Of a stretch of 64,000 nucleotides of DNA, positions 53,603-62,085 are shown piece after piece; the first letter of the stretch is position 1; each line of letters starts with the position of its first letter. The stretch lies in the NCBI RefSeq assembly GCF_021283545.2, contig NZ_CP128540.1:2639501-2703500 (forward strand). Direction: 5' to 3'. The notes beneath the pieces were generated by a model, which was given only the letters and a program-made list of their open reading frames with translations, ran no database searches and was not told where the DNA came from. The stretch is from Pseudomonas alloputida. GTDB taxonomy: Bacteria > Pseudomonadota > Gammaproteobacteria > Pseudomonadales > Pseudomonadaceae. A program made the translations under genes and the position numbers.

Positions 53603-53842
53603 TCATATCACCGAGCCTGGCGCGCTGGCCTTCAGATGCCTGCGGCTATCCACCGCACCCGCCACTGTCAGTGCATCGGCCTCGGTTTCGGTAATGGGCA
53701 CGCGTTGGCCGGCCAGTACGGCCACCGACATGCGCAACTGCTCGTCGGTGATGATCTCGATGTCTGGGCCTTCGCCCTCGATGCGCAGGTTTTCGCCGAT
53801 CAGCGTGCAGCGGCGGGTGGTTTCGTCGACTTCAATGGGCAT
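53603..53842 (-). CDS. DUF3203 family protein
   Basis: 79 residues, MPIEVDETTRRCTLIGENLRIEG ... VITETEADALTVAGAVDSRRHLKA in part. It has the short acidic DUF3203 layout, a Pseudomonas-restricted family of unknown function (assignment from memory, moderately sure). A GGAGGACCCC just upstream of the ATG on the minus strand serves as RBS. No signal peptide or membrane segment is seen. Located alone between ccoG and the divergent mgtC-like gene. Confidence 0.7.
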   Translation of the reverse strand: MPIEVDETTRRCTLIGENLRIEGEGPDIEIITDEQLRMSVAVLAGQRVPITETEADALTVAGAVDSRRHLKASAPGSVI

Positions 53843-54010
53843 GGTGGGGTCCTCCCGGGGTGATTACAGGGTGGACCACGGTCAGGGGCCAGTTGCTGCA
53901 TCAGCAAGCTGAGCGGCACTTTGCAGTACGTGTGACGGTCAACCTTGCATAGGGCAGGCCTCTGACGTGGCAGGCGGATTCATAAAGCTCAAGCAGGGGA
54001 AACAACTGCG

Positions 54011-54529
54011 ATGGACGTCATCTGGCAAGCAATCCAGGCGGAATTCGCCGATGTCACCGATGAGCGCGAGGTGACGCAAATCCTTGTGCGCTTGCTGATG
54101 GCTGCTGTGCTTGGCGCAGTACTGGGCTTCGAGCGCGAACACAAGGGCAAGTCTGCCGGGGTGCGTACCCACATGCTGGTGTCGCTGGGCGCTGCCCTGT
54201 TCATGCTGGCACCGAGCATGGCGGGGGCCGATGAACAGGCACTCAGTCGGGTGATCCAGGGCATCGTTGCCGGTATCGGTTTTCTCGGTGCGGGTACCAT
54301 TCTGAAGGGTAACGGCCAGAACACCAGTCATGTGAAGGGCCTGACGACCGCTGCCGGGCTATGGATGACGGCTGCCATCGGCACGGCGGCTGGCATGGGG
54401 CGCGAAGCCACGGCGCTGATCAGCACGGTACTGGCCCTGCTGGTACTGGGCACGATGCCGTTGCTGGTGGAGAAGGTCGAAGGGCAGGATGAGGAGAAGC
54501 AGAAGGAGGAAGAGGGCAGGAAGCACTGA
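54011..54529 (+). CDS. MgtC/SapB family membrane protein
   Basis: 172 residues with four to five helices: RLLMAAVLGAVLGFEREHKGKSAGVRTHMLVSLGAALFML contains the MgtC signature GFEREHKGKSAGVRTH (about residues 38-53). GIVAGIGFLGAGTILKG and VKGLTTAAGLWMTAAIGTAAGMG complete the domain. A charged C-terminal tail (EGQDEEKQKEEEGRKH) lacks the ACT-like domain of long MgtC proteins. Role in magnesium-limited growth or membrane potential is family knowledge. Its TGA lies inside the hairpin that ends the convergent CrcY RNA. Confidence 0.92.
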   Translation: MDVIWQAIQAEFADVTDEREVTQILVRLLMAAVLGAVLGFEREHKGKSAGVRTHMLVSLGAALFMLAPSMAGADEQALSRVIQGIVAGIGFLGAGTILKGNGQNTSHVKGLTTAAGLWMTAAIGTAAGMGREATALISTVLALLVLGTMPLLVEKVEGQDEEKQKEEEGRKH

Positions 54530-54550
54530 GGGGAGCCGAAGCTCCCCTCA
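54527..54550. terminator. UUCG-loop terminator hairpin of CrcY, overlapping the mgtC stop
   Basis: Ten-bp stem TGAGGGGAGC / GCTCCCCTCA. On the minus strand the loop is TTCG closed by C-G, a very stable tetraloop, followed by GTGCTTCC. On the plus strand the mgtC stop codon is the first three bases of the stem. Likely bidirectional terminator for CrcY (minus) and mgtC (plus). Confidence 0.7.
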
Positions 54551-54881
54551 AAGCGTTGTTGCCTGCTCTTTTTTTATTATTGGGACCGGCCTATTGTTGT
54601 TTTTGTCGGCTTGTCCTGGTGTTGCGGGCGACCCCCATGCGGGGTCAAGAGCAAACGTATTTTTTTGAGCGCTGACCTGCTTTCATCATTGCTGATCCGA
54701 ACCTGGCTGCCCCTACCTTGAGGTAGTTTTATTGTTCTGTGCCAGACCGCGGGGCGAACCCCTGAAAAGCGTGTCGACTCCAAAAAAATCTGCTTGCTAC
54801 GCCTCTGCCGTGTTGTTCTTGTTATGTCAGAGCCGTTACCTGTTGTTTTTATTGGGTATCGCGTTTTTTTTGTTGTTGTAC
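54527..54881 (-). ncRNA. crcY: CrcY small RNA (Hfq/Crc-sequestering, catabolite repression control)
   Basis: About 355 nt on the minus strand between the HMG-CoA lyase and mgtC-like genes, the locus I recall for P. putida crcY. Read in RNA sense it begins near GUACAACAACAAAA. It carries at least six A-rich catabolite-activity motifs (AAnAAnAA) at complements of 54870-54877, 54843-54853, 54813-54823, 54729-54736, 54594-54604 and 54574-54581. It ends in a UUCG hairpin. A consensus sigma-54 promoter precedes it. Such RNAs titrate Hfq (with Crc) away from target mRNAs when good carbon sources are exhausted, under CbrAB control. The short ORFs in this span are not genes. The exact 5' and 3' ends are estimates. 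Confidence 0.9.
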
Positions 54882-54890
54882 CAGAGATAT

Positions 54891-54906
54891 AGCAGGGTGC
54901 GTGCCA
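54891..54906 (-). promoter_or_regulatory. Sigma-54 promoter of crcY
   Basis: Minus-strand TGGCACGCACCCTGCT: GG at -24 and GC at -12 with exact spacing, matching TGGCACG-N4-TTGC(A/T) at all but one position. It places the start at about 54880-54881. Confidence 0.9.
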
Positions 54907-54988
54907 ACTTTTGAAAACCCTTTAAAATTAATGAGTTAAGATTTTTGGTCGACACCACCCAGCCTGAAATTCTGCCGATTTGTTTCCC

Positions 54989-55029
54989 TGTTACCCGATT
55001 TTTTGCTGTGAAATGTGCGGGAGGTAACA
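54989..55029. promoter_or_regulatory. Possible CbrB upstream activation sites
   Basis: TGTTAC (54989-54994) and its complement GTAACA (55024-55029), 29 bp apart, lie 83-138 bp upstream of the sigma-54 promoter where an enhancer-binding protein would act. The half-sites resemble the TGTTAC/GTAACA sites reported for CbrB, but the spacing is longer than the consensus I recall. Confidence 0.5.
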
Positions 55030-55061
55030 CTTCACCCACACCAATGTGACACCCGTGTGAC

Positions 55062-55961
55062 CTATTGTGCGCTGCACGCCCGTGCTACCCGCGACCCGTT
55101 GTCGCGGCCCAGCACGCCGCTGATGCGCTGGCCGGCGGCTATCAGCAGGCCCAGGTCGATGCCGGTTTCAATGCCAAGCCCCTGCAGCAGGTACACAACG
55201 TCTTCACTGGCGATATTGCCGGTAGCACCCTTGGCGTAAGGGCAGCCGCCCAGCCCGGCTACCGAGCTGTCGAATACGCTGATGCCCTCGAGCAGGCTGG
55301 CATAGACGTTAGCCAAGGCCTGGCCGTAAGTGTCATGGAAGTGTCCGGCCAACTGCTCGCGCGGTACCTGGGCCGACACCACCTCGAACAGGCGTCGGGT
55401 GTCGCCTGCGGTACCGGTGCCGATGGTGTCACCCAGCGAGACCTCGTAGCAGCCCATGTCGTGCAGGGCGCGGGCCACCGGGGCCACCTGCTCGGCGCTG
55501 ACCTTGCCCTCGTAAGGGCAGCCAAGCACACACGACACATACCCGCGCACGCGCATGCCGTGGCTGCGCGCAGCGTCCATGATGGGTTCGAAGCGCTTGA
55601 GGCTTTCGCTGATCGAGCAATTGATGTTGCGTTGCGAGAACGCTTCGGAGGCGGCAGCGAACACCGCTACTTCCTTGACCCCGGCAGCCAGGGCGTCCTC
55701 GAAACCGCGCAGGTTTGGCGCCAGTGCGGCATACGTCACACCGGGGCGCTGTTGGATGCCGGCGAATACCTCGGCAGAGCCGGCCATCTGTGGCACCCAC
55801 TTGGGGGACACGAAACTGCCCACTTCTATATAGGCCAGGCCCGCTTCGGTAAGGTCGTTGACCAGGCGTACCTTGTCGGCAACGCTGATGGGCTGGGCTT
55901 CGTTCTGCAGGCCGTCGCGGGGGCCGACTTCGACCAGGCGGACGTGTTTGGGCAAGGACAT
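55062..55961 (-). CDS. mvaB: Hydroxymethylglutaryl-CoA lyase
   Basis: 299 residues. Cleaves HMG-CoA to acetyl-CoA and acetoacetate, the last step of leucine (and isoprenoid-acid) catabolism, in the cytosol. Signatures: VEVGPRDGLQNE (catalytic Arg/Asp, residues about 10-21), VPQMAGSAEV, GYVSCVLGCPYEG, ISLGDTIGTG-like EVSLGDTIGTGT, LAGHFHDTYGQALAN (metal His pair) and GLGGCPYAKGATGNIASEDV with the catalytic Cys loop. 19 bp downstream of a MerR regulator on the same strand. The other leucine-pathway genes (liuABCD-type) are not in the window. Also called liuE. Confidence 0.95.
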   Translation of the reverse strand: MSLPKHVRLVEVGPRDGLQNEAQPISVADKVRLVNDLTEAGLAYIEVGSFVSPKWVPQMAGSAEVFAGIQQRPGVTYAALAPNLRGFEDALAAGVKEVAVFAAASEAFSQRNINCSISESLKRFEPIMDAARSHGMRVRGYVSCVLGCPYEGKVSAEQVAPVARALHDMGCYEVSLGDTIGTGTAGDTRRLFEVVSAQVPREQLAGHFHDTYGQALANVYASLLEGISVFDSSVAGLGGCPYAKGATGNIASEDVVYLLQGLGIETGIDLGLLIAAGQRISGVLGRDNGSRVARACSAQ

Positions 55962-55980
55962 GGCGGGTTTCCTGTGGCGT

Positions 55981-56379
55981 TCAGCGGTTGTCTTTGTTGT
56001 TCAGGGTGGCGGCCAGGGCTTGTTCGCAGCGTTCCTGGGCGGTGTCCAGTTCCAGTTGCATCTGGTGAATGTCCAGCATCTGCTGCTCCAGCTGGGCGCG
56101 GCGCTCGGCGATCTTCGCCAGCATGCTGTTGAGCTGTTTGAGGTTGCCGCTGGTGGGGTCGTACAGTTCGATCAGTTCGCGGCACTCGGCCAGGGAAAAG
56201 CCGATGCGTTTGCCACGCAGGATGAGCTTCAGGCTGACCTTGTCGCGCGGTGAGTAGATGCGTTCCAGGCCACGTCGCTCAGGGCTGAGCAGGCCCTGTT
56301 CTTCGTAGAAGCGGATAGCGCGGGTGGTGATGTCCAGCTCGCGGGACAGGTCGGAGATGCTGTAGGTCTGAGTGCTCAT
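55981..56379 (-). CDS. MerR family regulator (LiuR-like)
   Basis: 132 residues. N-terminal MerR HTH: YSISDLSRELDITTRAIRFYEEQGLLSPERRGLERIYSPRDKVSLKLILRGKRIGFSLAE (in parts). A C-terminal coiled coil (about 80-120, LKQLNSMLAKIAERRAQLEQQMLDIHQMQLELD) is followed by a short tail without metal-binding cysteines. This is the LiuR subgroup that controls branched-chain amino-acid degradation. It heads a two-gene unit with the HMG-CoA lyase. Bases 56380-56454 upstream include TTGACGTATACGTCAA (about 56422-56437), a perfect palindrome that fits a LiuR-type operator. Confidence 0.9.
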   Translation of the reverse strand: MSTQTYSISDLSRELDITTRAIRFYEEQGLLSPERRGLERIYSPRDKVSLKLILRGKRIGFSLAECRELIELYDPTSGNLKQLNSMLAKIAERRAQLEQQMLDIHQMQLELDTAQERCEQALAATLNNKDNR

Positions 56380-56421
56380 GCTCGGGCTCGGCGTGGGGTA
56401 TGCGGATATCCTGAGGGTAGG

Positions 56422-56437
56422 TTGACGTATACGTCAA
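56422..56437. promoter_or_regulatory. Palindromic operator candidate upstream of the LiuR-like gene
   Basis: TTGACGTATACGTCAA, a perfect 16-bp palindrome about 43 bp before the MerR gene start. LiuR-family sites from memory resemble TTTACGTwwACGTAAA, so this is a close candidate for autoregulation and control of the lyase. Similar sites would be expected at other leucine-catabolism loci. Confidence 0.7.
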
Positions 56438-56454
56438 GAAGAGGCCGGCAAGGA

Positions 56455-57333
56455 TTATTCCGACAACCCTGATCTGCGATACGCATTGGGCGTTTGCCCA
56501 CTCAAGCGCTTGAACCACCGGGCGAAGTAGGTCGGGTCGGTAAACCCCAGGCTGTCCGACAACTGCCCGATGCTCATCCGCGTGTAAATAAGGTTGCGTC
56601 GCGCCTCCAGCAACAACCGCTGGTGCACCACCTGCAACGCTGTCTGGCCACTCAGCGCCCGGCACAGCTGGTTCAGTTGCAAGCTCGGAACATTTAGCCG
56701 CGCGGCAAACGCTTCAACCGACAGATGCTCGCGGTAATGCGCTTCGACCAGGCGCAAGTATTGCCCCAGCAACAGCCGGTCACGTTCATCACGGTTACGC
56801 GGTGCCTGCCCTTGCTGCTGACGGCGGCTGATCCACACCATCAGCGCGGTCACCAATGCTTCGAGCATCGCTGCACGAGCCGGGGCACTGCCCTGGTACT
56901 CCCGCTGCAAGGTGTCGACCAGGCTGCGCAGGTGCACGCGGTCACGGCCCAACGGATAGCACGCAGGTTGTGCCAGCACCGTCAGTGGCGCGCCCAGGCG
57001 CTGTTCCAGGTTCGCTACAAGGGCAGTACCAAAGGTCAGGACATAGCCCTGGATATCGGCGCTGAAGCGAAAGCCATGCACGGTCATCGGTGGCACGACC
57101 TGGATCGCCGCTTCGCCGATGGCACTGCGCACCCCCTCGATCTCCACCTGGGCCTGGCCACGCTGTACATACAGCAGCTGGAACAGCTCGGCATGCTGGT
57201 GCGGCTTGATCTCCCAGTGATGCAGGCGGCTGCGTGCCGGGATCGACTCGCAGTGCAGCAGGTCGGTGCCGGGCCAGGCCTGATTCTCGCCATACAGCTT
57301 GAACAACGGGACGCCGGGGAGGGTGGATTTCAT
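56455..57333 (-). CDS. pobC: AraC/XylS family regulator of 4-hydroxybenzoate catabolism (PobC)
   Basis: 292 residues. An N-terminal cupin-like sensor (about 15-110, SRLHHWEIKPHQHAELFQLLYVQRGQAQVEIEGVR, in parts) and C-terminal double HTH (about 195-290, LSVEAFAARLNVPSLQLNQLCRALSG and MSIGQLSDSLGFTDPTYFARWFKRLSGQTPNAYR) are visible. Divergent from pobA with a 173-bp intergenic region, matching the described PobC-PobA arrangement in P. putida. It is expected to activate pobA in response to 4-hydroxybenzoate. The C-terminus runs to within 75 bp of the LiuR-like gene start. Confidence 0.88.
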   Translation of the reverse strand: MKSTLPGVPLFKLYGENQAWPGTDLLHCESIPARSRLHHWEIKPHQHAELFQLLYVQRGQAQVEIEGVRSAIGEAAIQVVPPMTVHGFRFSADIQGYVLTFGTALVANLEQRLGAPLTVLAQPACYPLGRDRVHLRSLVDTLQREYQGSAPARAAMLEALVTALMVWISRRQQQGQAPRNRDERDRLLLGQYLRLVEAHYREHLSVEAFAARLNVPSLQLNQLCRALSGQTALQVVHQRLLLEARRNLIYTRMSIGQLSDSLGFTDPTYFARWFKRLSGQTPNAYRRSGLSE

Positions 57334-57446
57334 CTGGGGTTGGCCTGTCCGTTAATCGAACGCTTTTCGTAAAAGTGCAGGTTTTTTATGGAATAGCACA
57401 CTTAAACGGCGTTTTCTGCCAGTAAAAATGCAATGGCAAACCCTAA

Positions 57447-58694
<1,248 letters not shown>

Positions 58695-59003
58695 GGGCTG
58701 CGAGCTACGGGTCAGGCGTTTTTCACCAAGCCTGGGTAGGACAGCCTTGTGTTGCGAAGAGGCCATCACTGGCGAAATACTCTCCAGTTTGTCCGGACGC
58801 TTCGCAGTACAAGGCTGCTGTGCTCAGAGTAAGCTTCGCGCTGAAAATGGATGACTGATTTTAAGCGTTGGCAACTGGCATATATGTCAGTGGTGACGAC
58901 GCCGCTATTTCGATATGGTGCAGAGGCCACCCCGGATAAGTGCTTGCGGTAGAAGGTGGAGTGTCGATTGTCTTTTAACATGGAACGTAGAGAGGGCACC
59001 ACG
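58695..59003. other. Intergenic region with a REP-like inverted repeat
   Basis: About 309 bp. The first 120 bp contain the inverted repeat described separately. The remainder is A/T-richer and carries the promoter and RBS (AGAGAGGGCACC) of the next gene; no other gene is supported. Confidence 0.55.
58742..58817. repeat. REP-like inverted repeat downstream of pobA
   Basis: 18-bp arms (58742-58759 CAGCCTTGTGTTGCGAAG and 58800-58817, its complement with two mismatches) around a 40-nt loop. Same sequence family as the palindrome at 33060-33101. Confidence 0.75.
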
Positions 59004-60044
59004 ATGAGCGAACTCCCCACCACAAGTTTTTTGATCTTCCATGATCCACACGCGCCTTACCTGGTCGAGACACTTGATCCGAAGGAAGTGGCGCAGCTTG
59101 AAGCCGACCATGAGAAATCCAAAATAGACGACATTGAACAACTGAAAGCGCAATTTTTACAGATGGAACGGGAAAAAATGCTCCCCAAGGAGGATCAGGA
59201 GGCGCTTTACAACGCCAGACACGCCAAAGCAGATCTTACAGACCCTGTGAGTGAGTGGGGCCCGTGGGGCGAGTTGAGGAATGTATCTATTTCAAGTGTG
59301 CCTCATGACTTGGAGCCTGAGACACCAGAGTCTCCAGCTGAGGTGGAGGCGCTTCAAATCAAGATCGACGCTCTTGAGCGACAGGCCCGTCAATACGCGT
59401 TAGATCCAGCGATAGAATCTCGTTTGGACGAGGTCGTTCAAGCCGTCCAGGCCCTCAGCGCCGATGAAGATGATGCTCAGAAATACATTAGATATACTTT
59501 CCCCCGCGATGATGAAGCGTACTGGCGAAACTACGCTTTGTTGGTGCACAAAATTGTAAGTGCTAAATTTGAACTGCCGGATTTTCGGTATTCTCCCTCC
59601 TTAAGTCCCGACCGCTTCGTGTTAATCAGGCGCGACGGTACTTTGGGTATCAATATGGCCGATGAACTGAAAGCCCAGCCTTTACTAAAGTTCGAAGTGG
59701 TCGACGGTTGGTCCGCAGATGAAAGGTGGGGGGGGTATCTTCGCGTCTCAAGCTCAACTGAAAAGGGCAAGTACCTCTACACGAGAGACACATTGGATGA
59801 GGGCGCGTTTTTTAAGAATGACAGTCTAGATAACGATGACAGTGGGTGGGTAGAACTGACTAGCTCTGAAGGGGCCAAAATCACGTTTTGCAAAGTGGGA
59901 AACCATTACGAAATCTGGCAGAGCCTCAAGTCCGAAATCTTCGGGCCCACGACCCGGTGGTTGACCGTGGTTGACGGCCGGCTGAAATTTGTAATGGAGG
60001 GATCCTCAGCTAAGTGGAACATTGTGTCTACAGACGTAGACTAA
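59004..60044 (+). CDS. Protein of unknown function, coiled-coil N-terminus and beta-rich C-terminus
   Basis: 346 residues starting MSELPTTSFLIFHDPHAPYLV with RBS AGAGAGGGC. Not recognised. No signal peptide or membrane helix. Residues about 22-70 and 110-155 are acidic, charged and helical, coiled-coil-like (EVAQLEADHEKSKIDDIEQL, EVEALQIKIDALERQARQYA). The C-terminal about 170 residues are rich in short aromatic strands and Gly/Asp/Ser turns (RWGGYLRVSSSTEKGKYLYT, IFGPTTRWLTVVDGRL). This resembles beta-trefoil/lectin-like or fascin-like folds by appearance only. Codon usage is visibly more A/T-rich than its neighbours, suggesting transfer. Flanked by a REP-like repeat and a 206-bp gap; alone in its transcription unit. 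Confidence 0.75.
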   Translation: MSELPTTSFLIFHDPHAPYLVETLDPKEVAQLEADHEKSKIDDIEQLKAQFLQMEREKMLPKEDQEALYNARHAKADLTDPVSEWGPWGELRNVSISSVPHDLEPETPESPAEVEALQIKIDALERQARQYALDPAIESRLDEVVQAVQALSADEDDAQKYIRYTFPRDDEAYWRNYALLVHKIVSAKFELPDFRYSPSLSPDRFVLIRRDGTLGINMADELKAQPLLKFEVVDGWSADERWGGYLRVSSSTEKGKYLYTRDTLDEGAFFKNDSLDNDDSGWVELTSSEGAKITFCKVGNHYEIWQSLKSEIFGPTTRWLTVVDGRLKFVMEGSSAKWNIVSTDVD

Positions 60045-60250
60045 TCGTCGCCTATCGAACGCGGGGGCATGGGGTGCGGGTTGTGGCGCTTTTAGGATTG
60101 AGTGCCGTGTGGACGTTGCTCGATCTCAAGCACGCAGAACACCTGTTGATGTGCACTGCAGCCCCTTGGACGTTTTGCGCAAAGGCTTGAAGTCAGGTCC
60201 ACTCCTGGCCCACAGTGCCCTGCTGAATAAAGAGAGGCAGGAAGCAAGCG

Positions 60251-62041
60251 ATGAAGTTCTCTATCCCACTGATCAGAACGCTGTGCCTAATGGCCATCAG
60301 CGGCTCGGTCGGTGCCGACCAGGTATTGCCCACGCCACCGGAACTGGCCTCCGGCTACCGCAGCGGTTTGCAGCCGGTGCACGCCAGCCGGCACATGGTC
60401 GCCGCAGCCAACCCGCTGGCCAGTGAAGCGGGGCGGGCGATGTTGCGTGCCGGCGGCAGTGCGATTGACGCCGCCATCGCCATGCAGATGGTGCTGACAC
60501 TGGTCGAGCCACAGTCCAGTGGGATCGGCGGCGGGGCGTTCATCCTGTACTGGGATGGCAAGCGCGTGCAGGCATTCGACGGGCGTGAGGCAGCACCTGC
60601 GGCGGTGACGGAAAAGCTGTTCCTGCAAGCCGATGGCACACCCATGCCGTTCCGGGTGGCGCAGATCGGTGGGCGGTCGGTGGGCGTGCCCGGGGTGCTG
60701 CGTGCCCTGAAGCAGGCCCACGAGCAGCACGGCAAGTTGCCCTGGCACGCCCTGTTCGCCCCGGCCATCGCCTTGGCACGCAACGGCTTCGCGGTTTCCG
60801 AGCGCCTGCACACACTACTGGCCGGGGACCCCTACATTGCCCGCTCACCCGCAATGGCCCGTTACTTCCTGGATGAACAGGGCAGGCCGCTGGCCGTGGG
60901 TACAATCCTGCGCAACCCTGAGTTGGCACAGACCTTGGAGCAGATCGCCGCACAGGGGCCCGAGGTGTTCTACAGCGGTGAAATTGCCGAAGCCATTGTC
61001 GCCAAGGTGCGTGGCCATGCCAATGCCGGGTATCTGTCGTTGCAGGACTTGCAGCAGTACCAGGCCAAGGAGCGCGAGCCGTTGTGCGGCCCCTACAAGG
61101 CCTGGCAGATCTGCGGCATGCCGCCACCTTCATCGGGTGGGGTGACCGTGCTACAGACCTTGGGCCTGCTCGACGCCGTGCAGCGCACCGCGCCGCAACG
61201 CGACCTGGCAGCGCTGCGACCGCTGGCCACCTCGTCCCCGGCCCGCCTGGAAGCCCCGCCGTTGGCCGTGCACCTGATCGCCGAGGCCGAGCGCCTGGCC
61301 TACGCCGATCGCGCTCAGTACCTGGCCGACAACGACTACGTGCCCGTCCCGGTCAAGGCCCTGACCGATTCTGCTTACCTGGCCAGCCGCGCGGCGCTGA
61401 TCGGCGAGCACAGCATGAAGCGCGCCCGTCCGGGCCAGCCGCAAGGAGCGGACCTGGCGCTTGCGCCCGACCGCTCGCCACTGCGCATCTCCACCTCTCA
61501 CCTCAGTGCGGTGGATGACAACGGCCAGGCCCTGGCCATGACCACCTCGGTGGAGGCCGCATTTGGCTCGCACCTGATGGTCAAGGGCTTCCTGCTCAAC
61601 AATCAGCTGACCGACTTCTCGTTCATCCCCCACGAGCACGGCAAGCCTGTGGCCAATCGGGTGCAGCCGGGCAAACGGCCGCTGTCGGCCATGGCGCCGA
61701 CGTTGGTGTTCTCGCGTGCCACGGGCGAGTTTGTCGCGAGCCTCGGTTCGCCGGGTGGTTCGCAGATCATCGGTTACGTGAACAAGGCACTGGTCGGCCT
61801 GCTGGATTGGCGGCTCGACCCGCAGCAGGCCGCCGACCTGCCCAACTTCGGCAGCCGCAATGCCGGCACCGAAGTGGAAGCAGGGCTGAGCAGCCCGGCG
61901 CTGATCCGCCAGTTGGCAGCCTGGGGCCATGAGGTGACACCGATGACCATGACCAGCGGCATGCAGATCATCCAGCGCAGCGGCGAGGGTTGGTCAGGCG
62001 GTGCCGATCCCCGGCGGGAAGGAGTGGCCCTCGGTGACTAG
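60251..62041 (+). CDS. ggt: Gamma-glutamyltransferase (glutathione hydrolase)
   Basis: 596 residues with a signal peptide (MKFSIPLIRTLCLMAISGSVGA). The enzyme is made as a proprotein that cleaves itself before the nucleophilic Thr. Here that is T415 in ISTSHLSAVDDNGQA, giving a small subunit of about 182 residues. Other landmarks: MVLTLVEPQSSGIGGGAF (Gly loop), FDGREAAP (Arg and Glu contacts), PPPSSGG and the small-subunit GSPGGSQII. A periplasmic enzyme hydrolysing or transferring gamma-glutamyl groups of glutathione and related compounds. Its length and type are as in Pseudomonas Ggt. A LysR gene begins 45 bp downstream. Confidence 0.94.
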   Translation: MKFSIPLIRTLCLMAISGSVGADQVLPTPPELASGYRSGLQPVHASRHMVAAANPLASEAGRAMLRAGGSAIDAAIAMQMVLTLVEPQSSGIGGGAFILYWDGKRVQAFDGREAAPAAVTEKLFLQADGTPMPFRVAQIGGRSVGVPGVLRALKQAHEQHGKLPWHALFAPAIALARNGFAVSERLHTLLAGDPYIARSPAMARYFLDEQGRPLAVGTILRNPELAQTLEQIAAQGPEVFYSGEIAEAIVAKVRGHANAGYLSLQDLQQYQAKEREPLCGPYKAWQICGMPPPSSGGVTVLQTLGLLDAVQRTAPQRDLAALRPLATSSPARLEAPPLAVHLIAEAERLAYADRAQYLADNDYVPVPVKALTDSAYLASRAALIGEHSMKRARPGQPQGADLALAPDRSPLRISTSHLSAVDDNGQALAMTTSVEAAFGSHLMVKGFLLNNQLTDFSFIPHEHGKPVANRVQPGKRPLSAMAPTLVFSRATGEFVASLGSPGGSQIIGYVNKALVGLLDWRLDPQQAADLPNFGSRNAGTEVEAGLSSPALIRQLAAWGHEVTPMTMTSGMQIIQRSGEGWSGGADPRREGVALGD

Positions 62042-62085
62042 CCGTGATAGAACGCAGACTTGCCATTCAGTAGTTGAATATCTAG

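Noticed and set aside
54577..55039. Small protein genes in the mvaB-mgtC gap (68, 60 and 67 aa frames)
   Set aside because: Low-complexity or hydrophobic by chance; the region is explained by the CrcY RNA and its promoter.
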